Source: Lactarius indigo (Eukaryota; Basidiomycota; Agaricomycetes; Russulales; Russulaceae). From it: 64,000 bases of DNA. The stretch is taken from positions 3,556,624 through 3,620,623 of the forward strand of contig JAFKAC010000002.1 in NCBI GenBank assembly GCA_025766275.1, in the 5' to 3' direction. The stretch's first letter is position 1. Each line of letters opens with the position of its first letter. Both the position numbers and the translations under genes were made by a program. This document shows positions 23,980 to 44,244 of the stretch, in pieces. Under the pieces are notes generated by a model. It ran no database searches and was not told the DNA's origin. It was given only the letters and a program-made list of their open reading frames with translations.

Positions 23980-25020
23980 TTATTCCACCCCGATGGGGAA
24001 TACGACGAGCTCGTGTCCTACCGCCGCTGCAATCCGCGGAATTCCCTTGATCGGGACAAAGTCAAAGTCGCGCACGCACAGGGGCCGCGGCGCGAGGGTG
24101 AACGCGGTTGGCTCGACGTGAGCATGGGCGTGCATGGCGCTATGCACGTGGATCGTCGCGCCACGCGCACTCGCATTGCGCGTCGAGATGGCAAAGTATT
24201 CGGGGTAGGTCGGACACCACCGGAAGCGGTGCGCGCCCTCTGGGAACGACGCCCCGCTCAGCGCTGGCTTTCCGCCCTGTAACTTGGAGAGGTCCCACAG
24301 AGAGAAGCGCGATCTGTGCACAGCGCCGATACTACGCAGCACACAACAACGGTTGTCGGAGGTGTGAGTGTTTGATAAGCGTGAGAAAGGAGGAAGGAAC
24401 GTACATGTCCGAATTGGCATGCTGCCATGCGGCGGAGGCTGGGAATGCTCCCGCAGCGCCGGCGACGGCGCGGGGTGCTGCGAGCTCGAGGACACGTGGG
24501 TGGTGCCATGCATCTGCGGGCGCGTGGGAGGGGTCGGAACGCCAGTCGATGAGCGCGAGGGAGCCGCGCACGTCTGCGACTAGGAGGTCCTTGGTCGTCG
24601 AGGCGTGCGCGCAGACAGCGCTGAGCGCATGCGGGAACGAGATCACGTACGCGGTCGGCTGTGGGCGCGAGGACGAGCCGGGCGAAGAGGAGGCGCCACC
24701 GCTGCCGTCGTCGTTGGAGGGCGAGACGGATAGCGGGGCGGAGGGAATGTCGACGGTCGGGTGGAGGTCCCAGACCATGAGCATTTTGTCGTCTGTTTTT
24801 TTTGGGGGGTGTTAAGAGGCGCGAATTGGGGTGGGACAGGTGCGTACCAGAGACAGTTGCGACGTAGCGCGCAGATTCGTCCGTGGGACCACCGCAGAAC
24901 GTCATGTCGTTCACAGGGCCATGGTGGCCGCTTAGGCCGCCTCCAAAGGGGAAGACGTCCTCGTCTACTTCAGGGGATTTTGTGAGGAGGTGCAGACCAA
25001 AGTCTGCGGACGCGGCGGTT

Positions 25021-26895
<1,875 letters not shown>

Positions 26896-26896
26896 T

Positions 26897-27262
26897 TGTC
26901 CTGTGACAAAAGCAAAATCAAGGGTTAGAAAAAATATATGGCGATCGGGCTTTGTGATCGAGCGACGAAGGGAGTTTTTTGTGCTTGATAAGCCATTGGT
27001 CGGAGGGTGGCCGCAGTGAGGGAGATATGGCGCGAGGAGACCATGTGAGGGCTGTGATAAGGGGCTTACGCGACGGGGTCCATAAACCGGTCGCGTTAGC
27101 GGGTTGGTGAACAGTTCACGAGCCTGGTGGCATACACGAACCGCCAATGAGATTTGGCATCGGCAGACGCGAACGACGTGAATGAGTACATTGTGGTCGC
27201 GTCTGAGATCCTTTGTAACTTTTGTAAGCGACGGGGAAGACGTGACCGCGCCGGCGCCAATT
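26897..27262 (-). pseudogene. Decayed 5' fragment of NUP37
   Basis: Minus-strand remnant of the duplicated NUP37 start region. One exon still reads ITALTWSPRAI and DQWLIK, like the second blade of the intact gene. Another reads DLRRDHNVLIHVVRVC, like its first-blade exon, but then loses the NADAPNFIAIGGE part through deletion. Splice context and the rest of the propeller are missing, so it cannot encode a nucleoporin. A 282-codon open frame across it (26800..27648) is a chance frame. Confidence 0.75.
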
Positions 27263-27468
27263 ACAGTACCGTGCAACCACGAAAAGGCGTTCCATGCCCC
27301 GGAGGGCTGCACCAAACCCAGCACTCTTCGCAGCAGTAGCACTCTCTTCATTCGCAGCCTACTACGTCCTCGTACATCACCGCGCAGCGACCTCCCCCGC
27401 ATCCTCACGTCCCCGCCCCAACGACCATCCGCTCGTCTGGCCAGTCCACACCCCCGATCAGGACCGCG

Positions 27469-28379
<911 letters not shown>

Positions 28380-28505
28380 ATGCCAACTTCAGCTCTGCGA
28401 TCTCCTTTCAATGAATGTGTTATTATCTGATCTTCTGTGCAACGAGTGCAATGATATCCAAATTTCTAACGTGCGTGAACAACCCCCAGCAGCGATGATG
28501 TGTCC

Positions 28506-29733
28506 TCAGGCATAAACTGCGATATCCAAATCGTGCGCCGTCCGCGCTAGCACGTTTGAACTGATTTTCCCACCCTTTTGAGCGTGGAATATTGTTCCAT
28601 CTGCACAAAGCAGATGTGCTTTCTCATCGTCTTCTTCCTGGTACCGTAGTCAGTGACAGTCGAGGGCAAGGGTTTCGGGACACACTCACGGGGATCCACT
28701 CCCATCCCCCGACCCTGAAATACTCCACTATAGGCGGGTCATCGGGCTTTCCCTCCGTGTTGGCGTACCGCGCGTGAACGTGCGCACCATCCTGATACGC
28801 TCCACCAAGTGCACCCCAGATTCTGTCCTTGAACCTCTCGCGCTCCGCTTCACCATCTTTGCCTTCCAGCGAAGGATCGTGCAATGGGCGAATGACGAGC
28901 ACGTCCATTGTCTGTGTGCCGTGCGATGGGGGCACCGAGCGCTGCAGTGGCGTTATCCGGAAGTGCTGCTCGAGGCGATCGACGTTGACGGTCGACAAGA
29001 AGTACGCGAACGGACCGTGGAGCTCACGCGGCTCATCAGTCAGTGTGACGAACGCGCCAGAAGTGACGTCGTAGCGCTGTACGGGCTCAAGGAGGCGCGC
29101 GCGCGCACGATACCACGTCGTCGCGTTCTGTTCCGCTGCCATCTTGAAGCGTTCGATGCCCGGAACGGACGCGCGCAGCGCCTCCGAGTCGTGCAGGATC
29201 GCGGCGTGCAGGGACGTCGAGGTGACCACGGCAGAAACGACCGAAGTCCCTTCTGGAACGATGGTCGTGAGGGCGAGGGTGAGCGGCACGAGGCGTGGGG
29301 CGGCGGATAGGAAATTCAGCAGTGAGGCGAGCTGCGTGGGCTCCGCGTCGGGCGCAGAGGAGGGCGGGAAGAAGGTGGCGTGCAGGGCGTTTGCGGTGCC
29401 TCCAGGTATAAGCACGATTCGGAGGCTGGGGAACGGGCCGTCTTGTTCTGCACGTGCACTGTGCAGTGCGTTTACGATCTCGTGAAGCGTCCCGTCGCCT
29501 GATACGAGAACGAGAGTGATCCCTTCTGCGCGCTCGGGTGGAGTGAGGCCGTTGATGTACGAGAGAAGGAGAGTGCCGGCGTGCCCAGCATGCTCTGTCG
29601 CAGCGACTTTATCGGGAGTAAGGCCATGAGAGGTGAGGAGAGGGAGGACGGATTCAGTTGTCAACTGAGCACCCTTACGGTCACCACACGCTGGGTTGTA
29701 CACGACAATGAGAGGCATTTCGCAGGCAGACAA
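28506..29733 (-). CDS. Diacylglycerol / sphingoid-base kinase-fold protein
   Basis: Lipid kinase of the DAGK-catalytic/LCB5 fold; substrate not determined (sphingoid base or diacylglycerol). Two exons, 29733..28690 and 28637..28506, give 391 residues. The nucleotide-binding part has IVVYNPACGDRKG and the glycine loop LVLVSGDGTLHEIVNALH, with LRIVLIPGGTANALHATFF as the second conserved segment. The C-terminal half ends with a second domain: VEYFRVGGWEWIP, then KAHLLCADGTIFHAQKGGKI and HDLDIAVYA. It is shorter than yeast Lcb4/5, lacking their N-terminal extension. The start could be 29733 (MSACEMPL) or 29718 (MPLIVV). The start is 124 bp from divergent CEF1. Confidence 0.85.
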
Positions 29734-29857
29734 GACGAGTCACAATAGCAGATAAGATAAGATGATTTATTCAAGCGGAGATTGAGCCTAAGCTTGCTTA
29801 CTAAGTTGTGAGGTCAAAAGAAGTAGTGTCGCTCACGTAAGCCAAGGTTGTTCAGTT

Positions 29858-32647
<2,790 letters not shown>

Positions 32648-32982
32648 CAGATAGTACGAATAATACTGGACACCTTTATCTTTACCTTACTTATCTCGGC
32701 GGCCGGTCGTCACGGGTGTAACTTACGCACGCTATATTTACAAATAAGCCTCGAGGACGGACAGGTCTCGGCTACGGCCAGGGCGACTACTCAATGCCAC
32801 CTTGCAATCTTTTAGTTTGGTCATGAATGCACTAGCAAGCGATAAATAATGCGCCACCTGTCTATCGTGTGTGCTACTGCTCTCTTTAGCCGCCTGCTCT
32901 CCCCGCCCAGCCCTTCTTCCCTTCCCTTCCTCCTTTCTGTTCCTATCCCTCCCGACGAACCCCTCCCCTCCTCTCTGTACCC
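32648..32982. other. Intergenic with CT-rich leader
   Basis: 3' flank of CEF1 followed from about 32880 by a pyrimidine-rich stretch leading to the start codon at 32983. No gene seen. Confidence 0.45.
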
Positions 32983-34323
32983 ATGTCGCAGTCGCAGTCG
33001 TCGTCCAACGCTACTTCAGCTACTGTGCAGGTAGTCACTCTAACTGTGACCACGCGCGGATCCTCAACGCCAACATCTCAATCCTCCTCGGGGGGCGGTT
33101 CTTCCGTTCCAATTGCTGCAATTGCTGGAGGCGTGGCGGGTGGCGTGACCCTCGCTGTGCTGCTCGTGCTCATTTGGAAATACTGGGGTCTCGTGATTAA
33201 GCGGGACCAGAGAAAGAAACGCAAGGAGGCGGTGCGTTCCACCATCTTCGTCATGTCGTGATGACGGGCTGATGGCTTCGTGCAGCGGGACATGCTCACC
33301 GTGCGCGAGAACACCAGGCGGAACGCTTCGTCCGGGTTCAAGCCCCAATCGCAGTACCGCCCCATGCTCGCGCTCAACCCCGACCGCCGCAAGGTGACCT
33401 TCCTCACGCGCGGCCCAACGTCCCCGCGAAAGAAACAGCAACAGCGCGGCCCTTCACCACCACCAGCGGCGCCCGAGGAAAAGCACATCCAGGGTGAAGG
33501 GGATGAACTGACGCCCGCCCTGGCACCGGCACCTGCGGCAGAGAACAAGACACGTCAACCGTCACCAGGCCCGCTGCTGCCCCATGGGGCTCCGCCCGAG
33601 TCACAAGACACATACGAAAGGCCGCCGGCGGAGGACGACAACGTAGCCCAGACCGAATTGCTCATTCCCACTCCCACGCCTGCGCCTGCGCCCACCACCA
33701 CGAATACACCAGATTCGGTCAACGTAGCGCCCGCGCCAGTACGCAGAGTCCACACGCAGTGGTCTTCTCCACCACCCTCAGCGCGCTCCCACACACCGCC
33801 GTCTGCCAGCTCCAGTACGCACACGCACGGGCATGGGGCACCCAGAGTGAGCAGCCTGCCCCCACCGCCGGTCCCCGCGCTACCTCCCGTCTCCACCGTC
33901 CTCCCGCCACCACTACCCCGCGGCGCAGCCCCGCCCTCACCACCCTCTGCTGGGCCGTCCTCTTCTCCGCCCTCGTGGTCCATCACGGCTGCCCCCAGGT
34001 CCTCGGTGCTACCGGCTTCTCCGGACCGGCCTGTGATCATGCCGCGCGCGAAGCACGCGTCGTTGACGACGCCGTTGTGGACGCCACCAGGGGCAGTGGC
34101 GCCGTCGTCATCGGAGCAGCCTGTTTCACCTGCGTCGACGCGCCCGCACGTGCCGTCTCTCACGAGTTCCGCGTCGCAGTACTCGGCGAATAGCGGGGAG
34201 CCGTCTGTGCGGCGGGGATTCTTGAATGCGCTGCGACACAAGCCGTCCGCGCAGGCGGGTGGGTCTGCGAATGCGCGCAGGACGTCAACGTACAGCTCAG
34301 CCTCCGCGTACTCGAATGACTAA
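32983..34323 (+). CDS. Single-pass membrane protein with long proline-rich tail
   Basis: Exons 32983..33231 and 33286..34323 give 428 residues. The short N-terminal part is Ser/Thr/Asn-rich, like an O-glycosylated wall-facing stalk, with no cleavable signal peptide. One transmembrane helix lies at about residues 43-65 (AAIAGGVAGGVTLAVLLVLI) and is followed by basic KRDQRKKRKEA, which places the tail inside. The tail is Pro/Ser-rich, low complexity, with clusters such as PPPPVPALPPV that could bind SH3 or EVH1 domains. The layout resembles Mid2/Wsc/Skg6-type wall-stress or polarity proteins, but there is no cysteine-rich domain and I assign no family. Confidence 0.72.
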
Positions 34324-34661
34324 CTGGATTGGAATACTGGAGATTTTATTTTATTTTTTGAAAGGAAAAAGTAACTGGACGATGATAACTAACGATCACT
34401 TTGGTCCCAGATATGCTTAATTTATCAGGTAATTAGACGGACCCAAGGACGCTGTTGAGACTGGTGCCATTGTTTTGTATTTTGACGTATATCCACTTCC
34501 TTTGTTCTATATACGAATGAATAATGACTTTCTTTTGGCACTCTACGAATGAGTGGACCCGGCAAAGGGCAGTGGTCCATGATTGATTGTCTCTAGTTGG
34601 TGTGACAGTGTAAAAAGTTTTTGCTGCGAGACGATGTCTATTAAACCGATCCTTCCAACTG
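34324..34661. other. Intergenic between convergent genes
   Basis: AT-rich 3' flanks of the membrane protein and MIC19; no feature seen. Confidence 0.45.
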
Positions 34662-35333
34662 CTACCTCAGTGAGTCAACATATTGCTGGGGTATAGGTCA
34701 AAACTTCGGTAGGCGTCAAGAAATTATTAGGTGCTAATACCTGTTCCAATTTTGCCACCGCACCACGAAACGCAGCCACCTCTGACCAGCAATTTAGACT
34801 CGTCGTTGGGTTTGCTCTGTCGGGAATAAGAAATAGTCACTGTAACATGTGGGCACGTACCGGTAACAAGAAGCGACGGCCTCACTAGCCTTCTTGACGT
34901 CCGGGTGGTCAGCCAGGCTCGCGCGCGCACGGTAGCGGTCGACCTTTCTGGCGAACCTCCTCGAGATCGCCAAGGAGGGCTGTAGAATTCTTGACATCGC
35001 CGTGTTCGTCTGCATCGCCAGCCATGTTGCGCTCACGGTCGAGGTTCTCGCGCTCGAGGGCGGCCTCAATCTCGCGGCGCAGGACATCGTCGCCCTCATG
35101 AAGGCGCGCCGCCTCTGCGCTGATTTGTGCGCGTACACCGGCGTCGAGCGCGGCTTGACGGGCGGGCGAGACGTCGGGGGTGAGAGTGGCGTCGGAGAGC
35201 TGGCTGGCGAGCTCTGGGGAGACCTGTGGAGTTGTTAGCTGCATCGCACCGTATCGACCGACACACTGACCTGAATAGGGACTGGGTTGTAGAACACCTG
35301 TTCGTTGTCCGCTTTCGACTGTGACGCACCCAT
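34662..35333 (-). CDS. MIC19: MICOS complex subunit Mic19 (CHCH domain)
   Basis: Peripheral inner-membrane subunit of the MICOS complex that shapes crista junctions. The start MGASQSK is a typical N-myristoylation site. Exon 1 ends YNPVPIQ and exon 2 continues SPELASQLSDATLTPDVSPA with a coiled coil rich in Arg/Glu. The C-terminal CHCH motif is split by an intron: VASCYR, then ANPTTSLNCWSEVAAFRGAV, giving paired cysteines ten residues apart. The last tiny exon reads QYVDSLR then stop. The coiled coil ALLGDLEEVRQK changes frame before VDRYRARASLADHPDVKKAS. Either a 57-nt GTGAGC...CTACAG intron (34980..35036) removes that stretch, or one extra base sits in the run at 34945..34947. Confidence 0.87.
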
Positions 35334-35411
35334 TGAGCAAGTTATTTAATTTTGTTTGTCGGGTTAAAGAGAGTGCTATCCGTCACGTGATCATGGATAC
35401 GCTGAACTACA
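35334..35411. promoter_or_regulatory. Shared MIC19/PhoD promoter with a TCACGTGA E-box
   Basis: Only 78 bp separate the divergent starts. TCACGTGA at 35383..35390 sits 50 bp from the MIC19 start and 22 bp from the phosphatase start. Confidence 0.45.
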
Positions 35412-37922
35412 ATGACGTTCGCCGCACTTTACATTGGCGCGGTTTGCTCGTCGCTCTTTCGCCTCGCTAGCTACGTTTTCCTTCGAGTGGTCAGTTTACC
35501 GTATTTCTGTTTCGAATGCTCTGACAGATGCACAGATTCCCGTTCGATGGTGTAAATACGTCGTCCCCGGTCTCTATCTCGCTTACCTCGCAACCATCCC
35601 TCTCGCATCTCGCCCTCCACCTCCAACGAAGGAAAAGGAAGATAGAGCCAGCTCTGACGCGGCCAAGGATGACGAGCTACCGCGCGCAAAAGAGGCATGC
35701 CGCCCTCTCAGGCTATCACGCGTTGTCCTGACTACTATCCCGTAGGCTCATAACGGAAACCGAGACATCTTTTGGGAATTGCTATTCTCCCTTCCCACCA
35801 CTCGCCTCACATCAGTCATAACCTGGTCCATCAACACTCTTCTGATCCTCCTAGCTGCAGACTTTGTCTTTACCCCTGTCTTCGACTCTGCTACCGATGT
35901 CACCTTTACTCGCCTCGGTGCAGTTTACCCAGATGCGGTCAAGGTCACCGTTCGTTATCCCCTCTTCGAGGATGGCGCTACGGAACACCATGTGCGCGTT
36001 CAATGGCGTCCCGTCTCGGCAGTGGCCGATGATCGATGGAAAGACGGTCCCATCCTTCATCTGGGTCCGGAATCAGATTGGACAAATACTACCAAGTTGA
36101 CCAAACTCTGGCCCTCCACGGAATACGAATGTGCGTTTTTACCCCTGGGCCACGTCCACGTCCACGCCCTAACCTCCCCTTCCAGACACCCTGGCAGATC
36201 TTGAGAGGAGAATTCTGCCGTATCCCATCTCTCCAATCCGCTTTCGTACTTTCCCCGACTCGCGACTTTTGACCGGCTCTCACTTCCGTTTCGTCGCGTC
36301 TTCTTGTCTCAAGCCCAACTTCCCTTATGCGCCCTTCCAAAACAGGCGAATCAAGGGTTTCGACCTGCTCGCCGATTACCTCTTCCCTGAGCCCGCCGTT
36401 ATCGATACGCCAGAGGCCGCTCCAGACTATGCGGCTGGTGACAATTCAACTGAAAGTCCAGATTCGCTCAAGATCGGTGTTGATATACACGCAAACCTGT
36501 CGGTTGCCGCAGTTCAGGACCTGATTCCCGCCGCAGAGCACGTGGTCCCGACCGAGTTTATGTTGTTCCTGGTAAATAGAGCCTTCGATCTCCATCAAGA
36601 AGGGTCGATTGACGTGCTATAGGGTGACTTCGTCTACGCTGACGTCCCAACTTACCATGGCGATTCAACACAAGCGTACCGTCGTCTGTACAGGCGCAAT
36701 TACAATAGCCCTAGCTTCCGCAAGATCTACGAACGATTGCGTGCGTTCGTGCATTCTCGTGTATCTTGCATTGCATGACTCTGGCCCTTAGCCATCATCC
36801 ACACTTATGACGATCATGAGGTTCGGCTTCTTGCGTCCCAGGGTCTCTCGATCGTTGTTCACTCTGCCCGCAGATCATCAACAACTACTGCCGGCCAATC
36901 CAACGACACGCCACCTTTTGTAAACGCTGACGACGCGTTTCGCATTTACAACGGCGGCGGTAATTACGACTCACACACCCCGGGAGAGCATTATCATGAC
37001 TTCCGCTATGGTGATGTCGCGTTTTTCGTCATGGACACGCGGCGGCATCGCAGCAGTCCTTTTGATGGCGAAGCCGCCACGCGAACGATGCTCGGTGATG
37101 CCCAGCTGAGTGCCTTATATGAATGGCTCGGCAAGGTGCGTAAAATAAAATAAGTCCACACTCCCCTGATGATGCCAATTACCACATCGGCAGGTCAATC
37201 AAACGGCAACGTTCAAATTCATCGTCACTTCGGTCCCCTTCACCTCGCTCTGGACCCACGACGCCCAAACGGACTCGTGGGCCGGATACGACTCGGAAAA
37301 GGCGTCGCTGCTCTCCGCGCTCCACACCGTCCCGAATGTGTTCCTCCTATCTGGCGATCGGCATGAGTTCGCCGCGATCGAGTTCAACCCCGTGAACGAG
37401 GGCGCGCACGTCGTGCACGAGTTCTCGACCAGCCCACTGAGCATGTTTTACGTGCCTCTCGTGCGCACCTTGAAGGCGGCGAGCGAGGCCGTCGTACGGA
37501 GGACGAGACTGCGCATCGTCGATGAGGAGAGCCCGCCGGAGCAGGTCGTCGAAGAGGTGCCCACAGAGCGCGTGCTCAAATACCTGCCGATCGGTAACTA
37601 CAAGTGGTATGTGGCGCCCCGTTGCCAACGGTGCATTATTGATTGATTGATTGATTGGCGTAGGTCCACGTTCGAGGTCGACACACGAAACCCCGAGCAT
37701 CCGAAACTCAACCTCGAAGTAGTGATTGACGGCAAGGTCGCCTACAAGTGTGTTGCCTTTCTTCAATGCCACCTTTCGACATGCTCATCGACTTTTTGCA
37801 GCTTGCCAATAAGTGGGACACCTGTGAAGCTCAGGTCGTCCACCGCGCTCGGCTCAATGGTGTCCGATAGTTTCAAAGAGATCCTCGATCGTGTTGGCCT
37901 CTCACCTAACCGGTGGTTCTGA
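35412..37922 (+). CDS. PhoD-type metallophosphatase, membrane-anchored
   Basis: Alkaline-phosphatase-D family phosphoesterase (Fe/Ca-type active site in bacterial PhoD); the fungal substrate is unknown. About ten exons. N-terminal hydrophobic segments (FAALYIGAVCSSLFRLASYV and VITWSINTLLILLAADFVF) suggest membrane anchoring with the catalytic part outside the cytosol. Catalytic motifs appear in order: LGDFVYADVPTYHGDSTQAY, IIHTYDDHE, VAFFVMDTRRHRS, FIVTSVPFTSLW and LLSGDRHEFAAIEF. A unique C-terminal region follows, ending EILDRVGLSPNRWF. After DDHE the conserved IINNY is in one frame and AGQSNDTPPFVNADDAF in the next, an apparent one-base insertion near 36886..36892. A (GATT)4 microsatellite lies in the intron at 37641. 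Confidence 0.88.
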
Positions 37923-38016
37923 TCCGTATTCTCCAACATCAGTCTACGTAGTAACGATATTAATGCCCGTAAAAACGAGAGGCGTCTAGTGTATGTAACA
38001 CATTGTACTTCAAGTA

Positions 38017-42063
<4,047 letters not shown>

Positions 42064-42276
42064 TAGTAAAGCCCGAAGTGGAATGGTGAATTCAGAAACG
42101 CGGGGCGGACATTTGCCATCATTCGTGAGTGTGATCCCTCCTCCCTAAAGTCCGTCCGGCGGGACCGTGACCGCGTCCGCTCGTCGTCCAAAAAGGAAAT
42201 CTGGGCCTCTTGCAACCGACTCTCGCTGCAGTAAAACCCTTTTAGCCAAATCGCCAGGCTCGCTTGCAATCTCTAA

Positions 42277-43149
42277 ATGTATAGGGGAGGTCGAGGTGGC
42301 TTTGGTCGAGGCGGAGGTGCACCTTTATGTCTTTCGACTATTCTTTATCTGATCGCACGACCATTTCTTGTCACAGGAAGGGGATCAGGACGCGGTGGAG
42401 GACCACCGCGGGACATGGGTCCCCCTGATTCTGTCCTCGGTGCGTATTCAAGACCCCTTGTTTCCTTGAAAGTAACCGGAGGAACGCTCGCTTAGAGATG
42501 GGCTCGTTCGTCCACGCGGTAGAGGACGAGATGCTCTGTTCCTCACTCATGCCGGACAAAGTACCGTATTTCAATGCACCCATCTATCTTCAAAACAAAT
42601 CCGTCATCGGAAAGGTTGACGAAATTCTTGGCCCAATTAACGAAGTGTATTTCTCAGTGAAAATGGGAGAGGGTATGGTAGCAGGCAGCTTCAAAAAAGG
42701 CGACAAGGTATACATTGCGGGGGACAAATTACTTCCCATTGAACGATTTCTACCTAAACCAAAAGTGGCCGGAGGTACATTGTTTCCTTACGTCCCGATA
42801 ATAGTACGCTAATATCTGAGCAGGAGTCACGAGTACGTATAGATCCGCATCCAATTACTTACACACCAGTGAGTAACGTCTTCCCTTCACAGAAAGAGGC
42901 CGCGGCAGGGGCGGTGCGGGAGGGAGGGGTCGTGGGGCGCCAGGAGGGCGTGGAGCTCCTCGAGGCAGGGGTGGAGGCCGCGGAGGTTTCGGAGGTGACC
43001 GTGGACGAGGGGGCTTTGGAGGTGATCGAGGACGAGGAGGCTTTAGAGGCTTCGGCGGTGGTCGTGGCGGTGGTCGTGGTGGCGGAGGATTCAGAGGAAG
43101 GTCGTGGTGGTTTCCGAGGCGCATGATAGAAAAGTATTTGTGTACGTGA
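42277..43149 (+). CDS. GAR1: H/ACA snoRNP protein Gar1
   Basis: Core protein of H/ACA small nucleolar RNPs, needed for rRNA pseudouridylation. Four exons: MYRGGRGGFGRGG; GRGSGRGGGPPRDMGPPDSV; the central core MGSFVHAVEDEMLCSSLMPD to DKLLPIERFLPKPK, which contains the GKVDEILGPINEVYFSVK beta-barrel; and a C-terminal RGG domain with repeated GRGGFGGDR. Splice phases join all four. In the frame of the RGG repeats the protein ends WFPRRMIEKYLCT at 43149. In the next frame it would end RGGFRGA at 43126, the usual kind of Gar1 C-terminus; one A too many at 43098..43099 would explain it. The start is 213 bp from the divergent PEX6 start. Confidence 0.93.
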
Positions 43150-43230
43150 GGCGGCAACCATTTGTTCTTCCCAATGGCTGTCGTACGGCGCCATAGCTAT
43201 GCGGAAGACACATGTGTGACTTCATCAAAG

Positions 43231-44053
43231 CTACGGCTTGATGGCGTTGACTTCCTCTTCGGCTTCTTTGAGTCTTCCTATTCGACCGCGTTGGGTCTTC
43301 ACAGTCTACAATGTCGCGTCAGTGTTCGAACCCGCCATGAAATAAAACCGGGCGCACCTGGGATAAACCCTCAGAGAGCCCAGCCACATTGGAGAACGTG
43401 TCCACCGTCTCAGCAAGCATAGTTTCTGTCCAATGTCAGCAACTAGCCAAGCGAGTCGAACGACGAGCTTACCATCGGGCAGGCTAGGGTCGGGGTGATC
43501 TTCTTCCTCTTCAGCTGGCTCATCGAGTTCTCCCATGACAGCTTCCTGAGCTCTGAAGAGGTTCTCGAGAAGGTTGGCAACTTCCTGCGGTCGTTTCCGT
43601 CGTTTTGTAGCCAACTCGAGGTCCCATTGCAAGCGTTCGTTGTAGAGAGACCATGTCTCTCGGTCCAGTGCCTCGTCAAATGGCTCAACTTCTCTGTCTG
43701 AATATAAATTCAGTGTGAGCGTGCAGAACGCGTCGGCGACGACGTACCATCGTCACCGTCCTTCACCTCCTCGAAGTTCTTTCCGTTGATGCGCACATTG
43801 GGTTCCGCCTTTTCGAAGGTCGTGTCGATGAACTGGAAGGCGATCCGTCAGTTATGGAACCCCGATTTAGGATGACCTCATGTGCCTGCTGAAGATGGGG
43901 CAAGAAAGAAGCCCTTTCTGATTCCAGTCCGTTCTGGCGGATTCGTTGGTCGAACAGCTCGAGGACGGCATTGCTGAAATTAGACTTCATTCTGTGCCAG
44001 TCTCTGAGAGAGTCGATAGATATGCGCGGTATTTCCTCACGAGATTCGTCCAT
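43231..44053 (-). CDS. NSL1: Kinetochore protein Nsl1 / Mis14
   Basis: Subunit of the Mis12/MIND complex that links centromeric chromatin to the Ndc80 complex. Several exons: MDESREEIPRISIDSLRDW; KSNFSNAVLELFDQRIRQNG; then FIDTTFEKAEPNVRINGKNF, EPFDEALDRETWSLYNERLQ and WDLELATKRRKRPQEVANLL, which is the conserved helix of the Mis14 family. The tail is a coiled coil ending RGRIGRLKEAEEEVNAIKP. About 230 residues, as expected. Recognition rests on the central helices, since the family is weakly conserved. Confidence 0.83.
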
Positions 44054-44244
44054 AATAGCAGTGAGGTACTAGTAGAGTAGAGTGTACACTAGAAACTTGG
44101 AAACGCGTGAACGCCTTTCGCGTCGTGGATGACAAACTTGGCAATCGCACCTCTTTCAGTAGTGCTTGTCTTACACACCGAAAATGAAAATTACAATGGT
44201 ACTGTATGTCTATGGAGCCAAAACTAAATCGCAAGCACATGCTG

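Noticed and set aside
24108..24815. 235-codon plus-strand open frame
   Set aside because: Shadow of NUP37 in GC-rich coding sequence.
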